Position numbers and translations under genes: made by a program
Source: Gemmatimonadaceae bacterium
GTDB taxonomy: Bacteria > Gemmatimonadota > Gemmatimonadetes > Gemmatimonadales > Gemmatimonadaceae
Assembly: GCA_020846935.1 (NCBI GenBank)
Contig: JADLCY010000010.1
Location: forward strand, 1 to 64,000
Reading direction: 5' to 3'
DNA: 64,000 nucleotides
Shown: positions 1-7,784 of the stretch, in pieces
Numbering within the stretch: the first letter of the stretch is position 1
Layout: each line of letters opens with the position of its first letter
Notes under the pieces: model-generated
Told to the model about the DNA's origin: nothing
Databases searched by the model: none
Seen by the model: only the letters and a program-made list of their open reading frames with translations

Positions 1-111
1 AAGTTGCAGCGGGCGCGGGAGGCGAGACGGCAAGTGAACATCGCGCAGCTCAGCCGAGCTGCCTAACCATGGGAGAGTGTCACTTCGTCAGGTCACCCGA
101 AAGCGCGATAT

Positions 112-2010
112 GTGGAGAAGCACTACAATGGCACATCATGGACTGCACAGTCTTGGCGCCCTGATGGGACGCCTGCTACTCAACACACTCCCAACTGGGG
201 ACTCAACGCGGTGCGCTTTCCGCTCGCGTGGGGATGCGCGACGGGAGATACGGCGCGGATCGGTGTAATCGATTTTGGCTTCCCGGCTGGGATAGCAGAC
301 CTTACTCCCAATATTGCCTCTGCGGTACATGCGCCTCCACCAAATGATACGATGCAGCACGGTGCGATGGTCGCTTCGGTGGCTGCTGCGCGTGGAGGCA
401 ACGGCGTTGGGATGGCAGGAGCCGCATATCTCGGGCGAGTCGACCTGGTGGATCCTCGGCTGCGTGACTCTATGGGGGGGCCAATCGGCAGTGCCGCCGC
501 AGGTGTCACGATTGCAGCCCACGCTGACTCTTTGGTGAGACGAGGCGCTAGAGTAATCAACATCTCATTGGCGATCAGCGTCAACCGCAATAACGCCGCC
601 GATCTCCAAGACGCTGTGACCCTAGTTCAGTGGATGATGCTCGCTGGCTCAGTCGGCGGCCGGCCTCCACTGTTTGTTCTCTCCTCAGGCAATCACGGGG
701 GAGATCCGAGAGATATTACATTCCCTCTTATGAAGGATGAGGACTCTACTCGAGTGCTGGTCGTGACTGCCAGCACCCGAAGCGGGGGGCTCCTCACGGC
801 GGCCGTCGGTTCTCCCTACATTGACTTGGCGGCGCCTGGCGATAGCGTCGGAGTTCTTCGTCCGACGAATCAGACAGGTACAGCGACATCGAGCGGCGCG
901 TCGTTTGCAGCACCATTGGTGTCAGGCCTTGCGGCAATGCTGGCTGGCTTCGATCCACAGCTCACCGCCCAGGAGCTGCGTCAGCTCATTCTTCGGGGAG
1001 CGATAGGCGGTGGAGTTCGCGCAGGCGGCGGAAGTGGATACCGGGTGCCAGATGCGTATGAGTCTCTAAGGATCGCTGGCCGCAAGAACGGAGCGAGGCT
1101 TTGTGGCAATAAGACGTACCTCTACGCCGAACCGCCAACTTCAGGTAACCGGATTTTCCGATTCCTCGCCCGCCGTGATTCCTCACTTCAGCCATTGGAC
1201 ACGATCGCGAATCTGCTCCTCCCTGAAGACTCACTGTTCCAGTTTGCAGGGATAACGCACGGCGGCCGAGAGCTTGTGAGCCGGGTCGTTGGTTCCACGC
1301 CTCAGGCGTACCAGGTCTTTGCCAGACACAATGGTACTCAGTGGCAGATCCTCCCGGCATCTTGGCCCTCTATCTCAGCACCTAGCTTCAGTGGATCGTC
1401 GAATTCCAGCCAAGGGCGATCTCACGGAGGAGACTCGCTCCTGACCGCTCGCTTCACTCTTGCCAGCAACCCCGCTTTGATAACCGCAGACGTCGGAATA
1501 GACGCTGGGGGAGCTCAGAGTGCTCCGCTAGCAACCTTTGCGAACATTCCTGACCTCTACAACGACCCTGTTTCAGGCATACTTTACGGCGGCGCCGCTA
1601 CTGAGTGGGGGACGATGTCTCCGCTCGGAGGGTTTGCAATCACAGCAGTCGGACGGGGAACAAACTACGGGACAACAAGCTTCTATAGGTTTGACCTTTC
1701 GACGCTCGCATTGAGCCACATCTTTGACGATCCTGCAAGTGTTCGGATGCTGTCGCTGTGCCAAGCAACATGTAGCTGGGTACCCGCCCCCATGCACGCT
1801 ATTGGCATATCGGAGGATGGTTCTGAATTTTGGTATGCGGTGCCCAATGGAGCGTGGGGAAGCGGCGTAGGTTGCACCGTCAAGCGATATTCACTGAAGC
1901 GACGTCAGTTGACAACAGATGTTGCTATCGCGGTTCCGGGTTGTTTTTGGATGGAAGGCTCGGCTCGAGTTGCTGGAGTCGCACCTTGGGTCGGTCACGC
2001 GCGCAGATAG
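112..2010 (+). CDS. Subtilisin-like (S8) serine protease lacking its N-terminus
   Basis: The frame carries a complete S8 catalytic set: Asp54 in IGVIDFGF, His83 in MQHGAMVAS, an oxyanion Asn in SSGNHGG and Ser264 in SSGASFAAP. The peptidase domain spans about residues 48-305. About 325 further residues form a C-terminal region rich in Ser, Gly and Thr that I do not recognise. The usual signal peptide and I9-type propeptide are missing. The only available start is a GTG at 112, placed in what is normally the propeptide-catalytic linker (PNWGLNAVRFPLAWG). The same frame is open back to a stop at 64-66, so the 5' end was probably lost by frameshift or rearrangement. It sits beside an IS graveyard. 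The domain call is firm, but whether the protein is still made is doubtful. Confidence 0.75.
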   Translation: MEKHYNGTSWTAQSWRPDGTPATQHTPNWGLNAVRFPLAWGCATGDTARIGVIDFGFPAGIADLTPNIASAVHAPPPNDTMQHGAMVASVAAARGGNGVGMAGAAYLGRVDLVDPRLRDSMGGPIGSAAAGVTIAAHADSLVRRGARVINISLAISVNRNNAADLQDAVTLVQWMMLAGSVGGRPPLFVLSSGNHGGDPRDITFPLMKDEDSTRVLVVTASTRSGGLLTAAVGSPYIDLAAPGDSVGVLRPTNQTGTATSSGASFAAPLVSGLAAMLAGFDPQLTAQELRQLILRGAIGGGVRAGGGSGYRVPDAYESLRIAGRKNGARLCGNKTYLYAEPPTSGNRIFRFLARRDSSLQPLDTIANLLLPEDSLFQFAGITHGGRELVSRVVGSTPQAYQVFARHNGTQWQILPASWPSISAPSFSGSSNSSQGRSHGGDSLLTARFTLASNPALITADVGIDAGGAQSAPLATFANIPDLYNDPVSGILYGGAATEWGTMSPLGGFAITAVGRGTNYGTTSFYRFDLSTLALSHIFDDPASVRMLSLCQATCSWVPAPMHAIGISEDGSEFWYAVPNGAWGSGVGCTVKRYSLKRRQLTTDVAIAVPGCFWMEGSARVAGVAPWVGHARR

Positions 2011-2129
2011 CCTTGCAGTGGTTCTGTAGTGGTTTGGAAGGAGTGGCATCGGTTTTCTGAACAGGTGAGATAGCTGGATCGGCGGGCTCCACGAGCGAGA
2101 TTTCGCTCACTCCTTTAGGAGACCGCATC

Positions 2130-2427
2130 ATGGCCCGACGTGCTCGCCGCAGTCATGCCCAGGCCTTCAAGGCCAAGGTCGCCCTTGCGGCGATTCGGAA
2201 CGAAGGTACCCTCGTTGAGTTGGCGAAGCGCTTCGACGTCCACGCCGCTCTGATCACCGCGTGGATCAACTGCTCACCAGTGCCGCCGAGGTCTTTGGGG
2301 CAGGCCGGTCCCGCGAGCCGCCCGTCGAGGTGAAGACGCTCCTTGCCAAGATGGGCGAGCTGGCGCTCGAGAGCGATTTTGAGAACGTGCGTTCGGCAAG
2401 GCCGGCCTGCTGAGCGCCAAGCGATGA
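2130..2427 (+). pseudogene. IS3-family transposase OrfA, frameshifted
   Basis: The start MARRARRSHAQAFKAKVALA is the helix-turn-helix N-terminus of IS3-type OrfA, and the reading continues through VELAKRFDVHAALITAW. The frame is then lost near 2266. The rest (QLLTSAAEVFGAGRSREPPV, then KTLLAKMGELALESDF) continues in another frame, with a further break near 2385, before AGLLSAKR and a TGA at 2425-2427. That stop overlaps the ATG of OrfB, the arrangement expected of an intact IS3 element. At least two frame breaks mean it cannot be functional. Confidence 0.8.
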
Positions 2428-3026
2428 TCGACCGCGCCTACGCTCTGCCGATCACGCGGCAGGCGGCGGCGCTGGGGATCAGTCGGGGCGCGGTGTACTA
2501 CACGCCCCGGCGGACCTCGGTATGCGATCTCGCGCTGATGCGCCGGATTGACGCGGTGCACCTGGAGATGCCCTGGTTCGGGGCGCGCGGGCTCCGACCC
2601 GAGTTCCCCGGCGTGGGCCGGCGGCGCTTCGGGACGTTGATGCGCACCATGGGGACCAACGCCATCGCCCCGCAGCCGGGCACGAGTCGCCGACATCGCG
2701 CGCATCCCGTGTACCCGTACCTCTTGGGGAATCGAGTGATCACCCGGCCGAACGATGTCTGGGCGATGGACATCACCGACATCCCGATGGCGCGCGGCTT
2801 CGTGTACCTCGCGGGCGTGATGGATTGGGCCAGCCGTCGGGTCCTCAGCTGGCGCCTGTCGATCACGCTCGACAGCGCCTTAGGTATCGCGGCGGTCGAG
2901 GACGCGATCGCGCTACGGCCGGCCCGAAACCTTCAACACCGATCAGGGCGTGCAATTCACCAGCGCAGCGTTCACCGGTCTCCTGCTCGATCACGGGATC
3001 CGGATCAGCATGGACGGTCGCGGAGG
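2424..3026 (+). pseudogene. IS3-family transposase OrfB, frameshifted and truncated
   Basis: It opens at ATG 2424 with MIDRAYALPITRQAAALGIS. The integrase core follows: the first catalytic Asp in NDVWAMDITDIPMARGF, then VYLAGVMDWASRRVLSWRLS. A 2-nt loss near 2913 shifts the frame, and YGRPETFNTDQGVQFTSAAF with the second catalytic Asp is read in the next frame. Homology stops abruptly after ISMDGRG at about 3026. The third catalytic residue (Glu) and the IS right end are missing, and IS30 sequence follows directly. Confidence 0.8.
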
Positions 3027-3452
3027 AACTCGCACGTCGCCACGTTGGTCGAGCGGCAGTCGCGGTTTGTCCAACTCATCAAGGTGCGAAGCAAGCAGGC
3101 GGAAACGGTTGCGCGCGCGCTGACCCGCCACGTCCAGCGGCTTGCCGGGTCGCATGATGGAAACGCTCACGTGGGAGCGCGGGCTCGAGATGGCCCACCA
3201 CCGGCGCTTCACCGTCTCCACCGACGTCGCGGTCTACTTCGGCGATCCCCAAGGCCCGTGGCAGCGTGGGACGAATGAGAACACCAACGGCCTGCTGCGC
3301 CAATACCTTCCGAAAGACACCGATCTCGCGGCGGTCACGCAAGCACAGCTCAACGCGATCGCTCGCCATTTGAACGCCCGACCACGCAAGACACTATCAT
3401 TCATGACACCAGCGGAGAAGTTGCTAAAACTGTTGCTACGAGCGGTTGAACC
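3027..3452 (+). pseudogene. IS30-family transposase, C-terminal remnant
   Basis: NSHVATLVERQSRFVQLIKV, then the signature GDPQGPWQRGTNENTNGLLR and LNARPRKTLSFMTPAEKL, are the catalytic-core end of an IS30 transposase, with the Glu in GTNENTNG. A frameshift near 3143 splits the fragment between two frames. The N-terminal helix-turn-helix and first catalytic Asp are absent. The sequence GCGGTTGAACCGG just after the coding end resembles an IS30 terminal repeat (inference). It is fused directly to the truncated IS3 OrfB. Confidence 0.75.
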
Positions 3453-3747
3453 GGCAGCCACATGTTCTGCGAACGCCCGCTCCTGCGGGAGCCTCGCATT
3501 CTCGCGGCGCAGGCGCCGCTACTCGTGCTGCGGCGTTTCGCCCGCGTGGTCCTCCCCGGGGCGTCCGAACTGCTTCAGCCACTGGCGGAGCCGATTCGCC
3601 CGGACGTCGAGCTCGTGGGCGACCTGGGCCAAGCCCACCCCAGCCAGCCGACGCGCCTGCACCAGCTGGACGACTTCCTGCGTGTCCGCCGAACCAAACG
3701 CGCGGTAACGCGCCGCTCCTTGCGACTGCCCTGGCCTGGTTTCGTCA
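3450..3747 (-). pseudogene. IS3-family OrfA fragment on the minus strand with an internal stop
   Basis: Reading leftwards, YRAFGSADTQEVVQLVQARR, AGVGLAQVAHELDVRANRLR and QWLKQFGRPGED match the helix-turn-helix of an IS3-type OrfA different from the one at 2130. A TAG interrupts the frame at 3519-3521. Beyond it the same frame continues as RRLRRENARLPQERAFAEHV, the leucine-zipper end typical of OrfA. The likely original start, MTKPGQ, lies in another frame near 3745, so there is also a frameshift. It separates the IS30 remnant from the csb2 remnant. Confidence 0.7.
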
Positions 3748-3749
3748 TC

Positions 3750-4681
3750 GAACACCTCCACCCCGAACCCAGGGTACGTGAGGCGTCCACGAAATCCGAG
3801 ATGGCTCAGTTCCGCCCCGGCGCGCAGTGGCTCTACGCGGTACGACCCGCGCGGCCCGCAGTCCGCGAGCGCCGTCGCGTGCCGGAACATCGCTCGGGCT
3901 GTCACCTGATGCAGTTTGCGATCGGCTGGAACGTCGCGCCGGAACGTCGTGCTATCGTGCGACTCACTGCGCGCTCTCGTGGGTCCGTACTCCGTGAAGT
4001 GCTGCGATTGAAGACGGGTGACGCCTCAGGAAGCTGGACGGGAGCCGGCCGCGATGTGCGCGAGGCGATTGCCGACATGATCGGCAAGGATGCCAACGGC
4101 GCAGCCCGGCAGGGGCATCGCAACGCAGAATTTCTGGTGTGGTGGGAAGATGACCGGCCAACACGGTTTCTGGTCTGGCGTGGTTCGCGTCCGTTCGATG
4201 CAGAGGAATCTGAGGCCGTCGCTCTCGCAGCGGCACGCGCCATGTCATGGGCACTGCGTCGCTCAGATGCCGAAGTGTGGAAGGTGCGACTGGTCCCTTT
4301 GGATCGGGCGGTGCCACCGCCACCAGGGTTCGACGGACGGCCCGCCACAACAATCTGGGAGTCGGTGACGCCATACGTTCCGCCGCGGCGCCACCGTCGT
4401 GGAGGGAAAGAGCGCGATGAGGAGTCGATTCAGGACCAGGTCCGTCGGGAGCTCATGCAGCGCGGGATCGGTTCAACGCAGAGATCGAGCTGCTCGGTGT
4501 TCCCTCTTGGGCGGCCGTACACGTCCCTCGACTGGGAGCCGATCCTCGCGAGTTCACAGGGGACCGACGCGGACAGATGATCCGGCTACGCTTCACGACT
4601 CCGGTCGAAGGTCCAATCAGGCTCGGCCACTCGAGCAGCTTCGGTCTGGGCCTGTTCCGCCCTAAGTTCGCTGAACGGTAG
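3750..4681 (+). pseudogene. csb2: Csb2-like (Cas5-Cas6 fusion) remnant of a type I-G/I-U CRISPR-Cas system
   Basis: From about 3800 the frame reads QWLYAVRPARPAVRERRRVP, then CHLMQFAIGWNVAPE, GKDANGAARQGHRNAEFLVW, WKVRLVPLDRAVPPPPGFDG and WESVTPYVPPRRHRRGG. These match the middle and C-terminal part of Csb2/GSU0054 proteins as I know them. A frameshift at about 4471 moves the rest to another frame: FNAEIELLGVPSWAAVHVP, then GPIRLGHSSSFGLGLFRP, the glycine-rich Cas6-like loop near the family's C-terminus, ending at TAG 4679-4681. The N-terminal half is missing and its place is taken by IS fragments. In intact systems the gene sits with cas8u2, csb1, cas3 and cas1/2/4; none of these and no repeat array are present here. 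Confidence 0.65.
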
Positions 4682-4892
4682 TACTATGGCTCTGGTGTAC
4701 TTGAGTACGTTGCTTCGCAGGCCGAGCCGAAGGCGCATCCGAACGAACGCGTCTTGCTATCGAGTGTTGGTGTCGCGAGTCACAATGACCGGAGCCCTAC
4801 GCTCGAGCACGATGTCGCGCATGGCCGACCTCGCTTGACGACCCGCTCAGAGCCTGTAGCTCTCTCCGAGCGCACGACAGGGAGAGGAAGAC

Positions 4893-5963
4893 GTGGGCGG
4901 TGTGGAGCAGGGCCGCGGCCCGGGCGAAAAGCAGCATCACTCGCCGAGCGTCGTCAGGCGGGGGGCCGATGATACCATCGACCGCCTTCAGCGCGCGCAT
5001 GCCCTGGGAAAGCTGGTGGGCGAAGCGCCCAGCTTTCGCGCGGTTGTCCAGCGACTCCCCGTCCTCTCACGCAGCGACGCCACGGTCCTGCTCAGCGGCG
5101 AGACGGGCACGGGCAAGGAACTCGTGGCGCGTGCGATCCACTACCTGAGCGGCCGAAGCCGGGACGCGTTCACCGCGGTCAACTGCGGTTCGCTCCCGGA
5201 CGGGCTGCTCGAAGACGAGTTCTTCGGCCATGCGCGCGGCGCCTATACCGACGCACGCACGGCGCGCGCTGGCTTGCTGCGGCGAGCCCACGGCGGCACG
5301 CTGTTTCTCGACGAAGTGGATGCGCTGACACCGCGCGCCCAGGTCGCGCTGCTCCGCGTGCTCCAGGACCGTTCATATCGCGCGCTCGGCTCCAGTGACG
5401 AGCAGCATGTCGACGTGCGAGTGGTGGCGGCCACGAACACCGACCTCTGGGATCTGGTGGAACAGCACACCTTCCGTTCGGACCTGTTCTACCGGCTGAG
5501 CGTGCTCACGGTGACGCTGCCTCCGCTGCGCGAGCGGATCGACGACATCCTGCCGCTCGCCTACCACTTCCTGCTCAAGTTCGCCGGGGAGTCGGGCACC
5601 ATCCGCTTCGCATCGGAGAGCAAGGCGGCGCTGCTGCGACACCCGTGGCCGGGCAATGTGCGGGAGCTGGAGAACGCGGTCCTGCGCGGCGTGAGCCTGT
5701 GCGAAGATGGAGTGATTCGCGCCGACGATCTGGGGCTGCGAGCGCGCGCGACGCCGGTGCGCGCCCCGGCGGTGGAACCGGAGCGCGTCATCGACCTCTC
5801 GAGGCCCTACAGCGACCTCAAGCGCGAGACGCTCGTGCGCTTCGAGCGCGACTACCTCGCGCGCCTGCTCTCGAGTTGTGGCGGGAACGTGAGCCAAGCT
5901 GCTCGTCAGGCAGGCAAGGAACGCCGCGACTTTCGTCGACTGCTGCGCAAGCACGCGATCTGA
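4893..5963 (+). CDS. Sigma-54-dependent transcriptional activator without a sensor domain
   Basis: This AAA+ enhancer-binding protein has 356 residues. Walker A is GETGTGKE (about 69-76), Walker B is GGTLFLDEVD, the arginine-finger region is FRSDLFYRLSV, followed by HPWPGNVRELENAV. The C-terminus has a Fis-type helix-turn-helix (GGNVSQAARQAGKERRDFRR). The sigma-54 contact loop reads GAYTDA instead of GAFTGA. There is no receiver, GAF or PAS domain, only about 40 N-terminal residues. The GTG start at 4893 follows a strong GGGAGAGGAAG ribosome-binding site. The gene is the first of a co-directional cluster, so it probably activates it; the signal would have to act through a partner or through expression level. 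Confidence 0.9.
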   Translation: MGGVEQGRGPGEKQHHSPSVVRRGADDTIDRLQRAHALGKLVGEAPSFRAVVQRLPVLSRSDATVLLSGETGTGKELVARAIHYLSGRSRDAFTAVNCGSLPDGLLEDEFFGHARGAYTDARTARAGLLRRAHGGTLFLDEVDALTPRAQVALLRVLQDRSYRALGSSDEQHVDVRVVAATNTDLWDLVEQHTFRSDLFYRLSVLTVTLPPLRERIDDILPLAYHFLLKFAGESGTIRFASESKAALLRHPWPGNVRELENAVLRGVSLCEDGVIRADDLGLRARATPVRAPAVEPERVIDLSRPYSDLKRETLVRFERDYLARLLSSCGGNVSQAARQAGKERRDFRRLLRKHAI

Positions 5964-6009
5964 GAGGTGGGGGCCGGTCGCCTCACGGGGGGCGCTGGCG
6001 CCCCACCTC
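5964..6009 (+). terminator. Nested hairpin after the sigma-54 activator
   Basis: GAGGTGGGG directly after the stop codon pairs with CCCCACCTC at 6001-6009, and the inner GGGCGC/GCGCCC pairs within. There is no T-run. It may terminate or attenuate transcription between the regulator and the operon, which would separate regulator expression from that of the cluster. Confidence 0.45.
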
Positions 6010-6110
6010 ATCTGCGCGCCGCTCGTGCCTCTCCCGCTGCGCACGGATGCGCCCTTCTGCCATGGGGCGGCTCGACCCCGGGCGACGGGCGCGGGCACCA
6101 CGGGCCGCGA

Positions 6111-6126
6111 TGCCTAACGCGTTGCT
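6111..6126 (+). promoter_or_regulatory. Possible sigma-54-type promoter, imperfect
   Basis: TGCCTA-N5-TTGCT has a full -12 element (TTGCW) and the right spacing, but the -24 element is TGCC instead of TGGC. It lies 60 nt before the start of the winged-helix gene and directly downstream of a sigma-54 activator gene. The context supports it; the sequence match alone is weak. Confidence 0.3.
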
Positions 6127-6185
6127 GGGCCAACGCTTGACGCACGCCAGGCCGCACGGCATCGCCCTTGCCTTCACTCATCCGC

Positions 6186-6470
6186 GTGAGTGACTCCCAG
6201 CCGCGCCCCAGCGAACCTCCCCTGGATGCCGACGTGCGTGAACTCGTGCTCGGCTACCTCGACGACCACCCGACGGCGATGGATACGCTCGACGGAATCG
6301 CCGAGTGGTGGATCCTGCGCCAGCGCATCGAGATCGAGGTGCGCCGCATCGCGCGCGTGCTCGACGGGCTGGTCGCCGAAGGCTATCTGGAGCGCTCGGA
6401 ACAGGACGGCGTACGGTTCTATCGACGCACCCGGCGGCCGGCCGGCCACCACAACGGAGTCGGCGCGTGA
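6186..6470 (+). CDS. Small winged-helix-like protein
   Basis: The product has 94 residues from GTG 6186. A TTG at 6168 would add six residues, and neither start has a clear ribosome-binding site. The pattern DADVRELVLGYLDDHPTAMD, then GIAEWWILRQRIEIEVRRIA, RVLDGLVAEGYLERSEQDG and VRFYRRT fits a winged helix: three helices with the recognition helix at VRRIARVLDGLVAEGYL and a beta wing. It could be a DNA-binding co-regulator of the cluster. The stop overlaps the GTG of the subtilase gene by GTGA, so the two are translationally coupled. Confidence 0.65.
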   Translation: MSDSQPRPSEPPLDADVRELVLGYLDDHPTAMDTLDGIAEWWILRQRIEIEVRRIARVLDGLVAEGYLERSEQDGVRFYRRTRRPAGHHNGVGA

Positions 6471-7783
6471 AGCCGCACCTCGAACTCAAGCTCAAGGCCG
6501 GCGCGCCCACGCCTGACGTTCCCTACTGGGAGGACGCGATCCGCGACAAGGCGGGGACGGAGGTGCCTCCCGACGCCGCGGTGGCCCGGCTGCTGGCGAA
6601 GTACGCGGTGCCGGTCCTGGCCACGCGAGCCTACGCGCCGCGCGGCACCGTATGGTCGCCCGACGAGATCGCCGCCGGGCTCGACCGGGTCTATCGCCTC
6701 GTGCTGGCCGAAGACCGCACGCTGCCGCCGCAGCTCATCGCCGACATCGCGCTCGTGCCAAGCGTCGAGTACGTGCGGCTCGGCGCCATCGGCAAGGCTG
6801 ACCTCCCGAGTCCCGTCGTAGCGAGCCTGAGCGTGGATACCGACCGACAGTCGCGGGAAGCCATCTACCTCGAGCAGGCACAGGCGTATTCGATGGGCGA
6901 TCCGGGAGTGATCGTTGCGGTGCTGGACACGGGCGTGTGGCTGCCGCATCCGGAGTTTGCCGGGCGGCTCCTGCCGGGCCGCGACTTCGTCGACATCCTC
7001 GACGGCGCCGGCTCGTTCCTCGGTGACTACCTCGACGCCGACGATGACCCCACCGACGCCGTGGGGCACGGCACGCACGTCGCCGGCATCCTCGCCGCGG
7101 CCGGGCGCGCCATGCCGCGTGGTGTGGTGCCTCGGTGTCGCATCCTGCCCGTCCGCGTGCTCGGCGCGCTGCGCCAGGGAGACAAACGCGTGGGTGCTGG
7201 GCTCGTCGACAACATCAACGTCGCGATCAAATGGGCGGTCGACCAGGGCGCGACGATCATCAACATGAGCCTCGGCGTGCGGCGTTCCGGCGGCGGCGTG
7301 CCGCACGTCGACGTGGTCGAGTATGCGCGTCGCAAGGGCGTCACCATCGTTGCGGCGGCGGGGAACGACGGTCGCGAGGAGCTCTACTACCCCGGCGCGC
7401 TCCCGCACGTGATCGCCGTCGGAGCCACGAGCGATGACGGGTCGGTGGCGTCGTACTCCACCTTTGGCCGTCAGGTGTCCCTCGTGGCCCCAGGCACCCA
7501 GATCTATTCAACGTACCTGGACAACGAATACGCGCACAGCACCGGGACCTCGCATGCGACGCCTTTCGTGGCGGGCGCTGCCGCGCTGCTCGCGTCCTAC
7601 GCGCGCGCGAGGTTCGGCGTGCGGCTCAGGGATGCGCAGATCAAGCACGTCCTCAAACACTCGGCGGACCGCGTCGACGCACAGTTCAAGCACCCCAAGG
7701 CCGGATTTGGCCGCGTGAACATCCTCGACGCGGTGCGCCTGCTCGACCACCGCCTTGGCGCCATGCAGCGCAAGGCGGCATGA
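6467..7783 (+). CDS. Subtilisin-like (S8) serine protease, cytoplasmic-type
   Basis: The product has 438 residues. The catalytic triad is complete: Asp154 in AVLDTGVWLPH, His201 in GHGTHVAGIL and Ser362 in GTSHATPFVAGAAAL, with the oxyanion Asn in AAAGNDGREE. Residues 1-150 look like a divergent propeptide (LPPQLIADIALVPSVEYVRL). There is no signal peptide: the N-terminus is MKPHLELKLKAGAPTPDVPY. The enzyme therefore stays in the cytoplasm or leaves by a non-Sec route. The GTG start at 6467 overlaps the preceding stop (GTGA). In this cluster it may process the large neighbouring proteins or act as cargo (inference). Confidence 0.9.
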   Translation: MKPHLELKLKAGAPTPDVPYWEDAIRDKAGTEVPPDAAVARLLAKYAVPVLATRAYAPRGTVWSPDEIAAGLDRVYRLVLAEDRTLPPQLIADIALVPSVEYVRLGAIGKADLPSPVVASLSVDTDRQSREAIYLEQAQAYSMGDPGVIVAVLDTGVWLPHPEFAGRLLPGRDFVDILDGAGSFLGDYLDADDDPTDAVGHGTHVAGILAAAGRAMPRGVVPRCRILPVRVLGALRQGDKRVGAGLVDNINVAIKWAVDQGATIINMSLGVRRSGGGVPHVDVVEYARRKGVTIVAAAGNDGREELYYPGALPHVIAVGATSDDGSVASYSTFGRQVSLVAPGTQIYSTYLDNEYAHSTGTSHATPFVAGAAALLASYARARFGVRLRDAQIKHVLKHSADRVDAQFKHPKAGFGRVNILDAVRLLDHRLGAMQRKAA

Positions 7784-7784
7784 A

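Larger units (their letters stand above)
2025..3452 (+). mobile_element. Chimeric dead insertion element (IS3 left part joined to IS30 right part)
   Basis: The segment starts upstream of the IS3 OrfA and ends just past the IS30 transposase tail. The two halves belong to unrelated transposase families (DDE of IS3 type and of IS30 type) and meet at about 3026 with no spacer. The exact left end is uncertain; the first bases that look like IS sequence lie near 2025. No flanking target duplication could be recognised by eye. Confidence 0.6.

Noticed and set aside
4686-4841. Short plus-strand ORF after the csb2 remnant
   Set aside because: About 51 residues, Arg/Ser-rich and without any motif; not protein-like.
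1-5000. A CRISPR array next to the csb2 remnant
   Set aside because: I looked for regularly spaced direct repeats around 2-5 kb and saw none.
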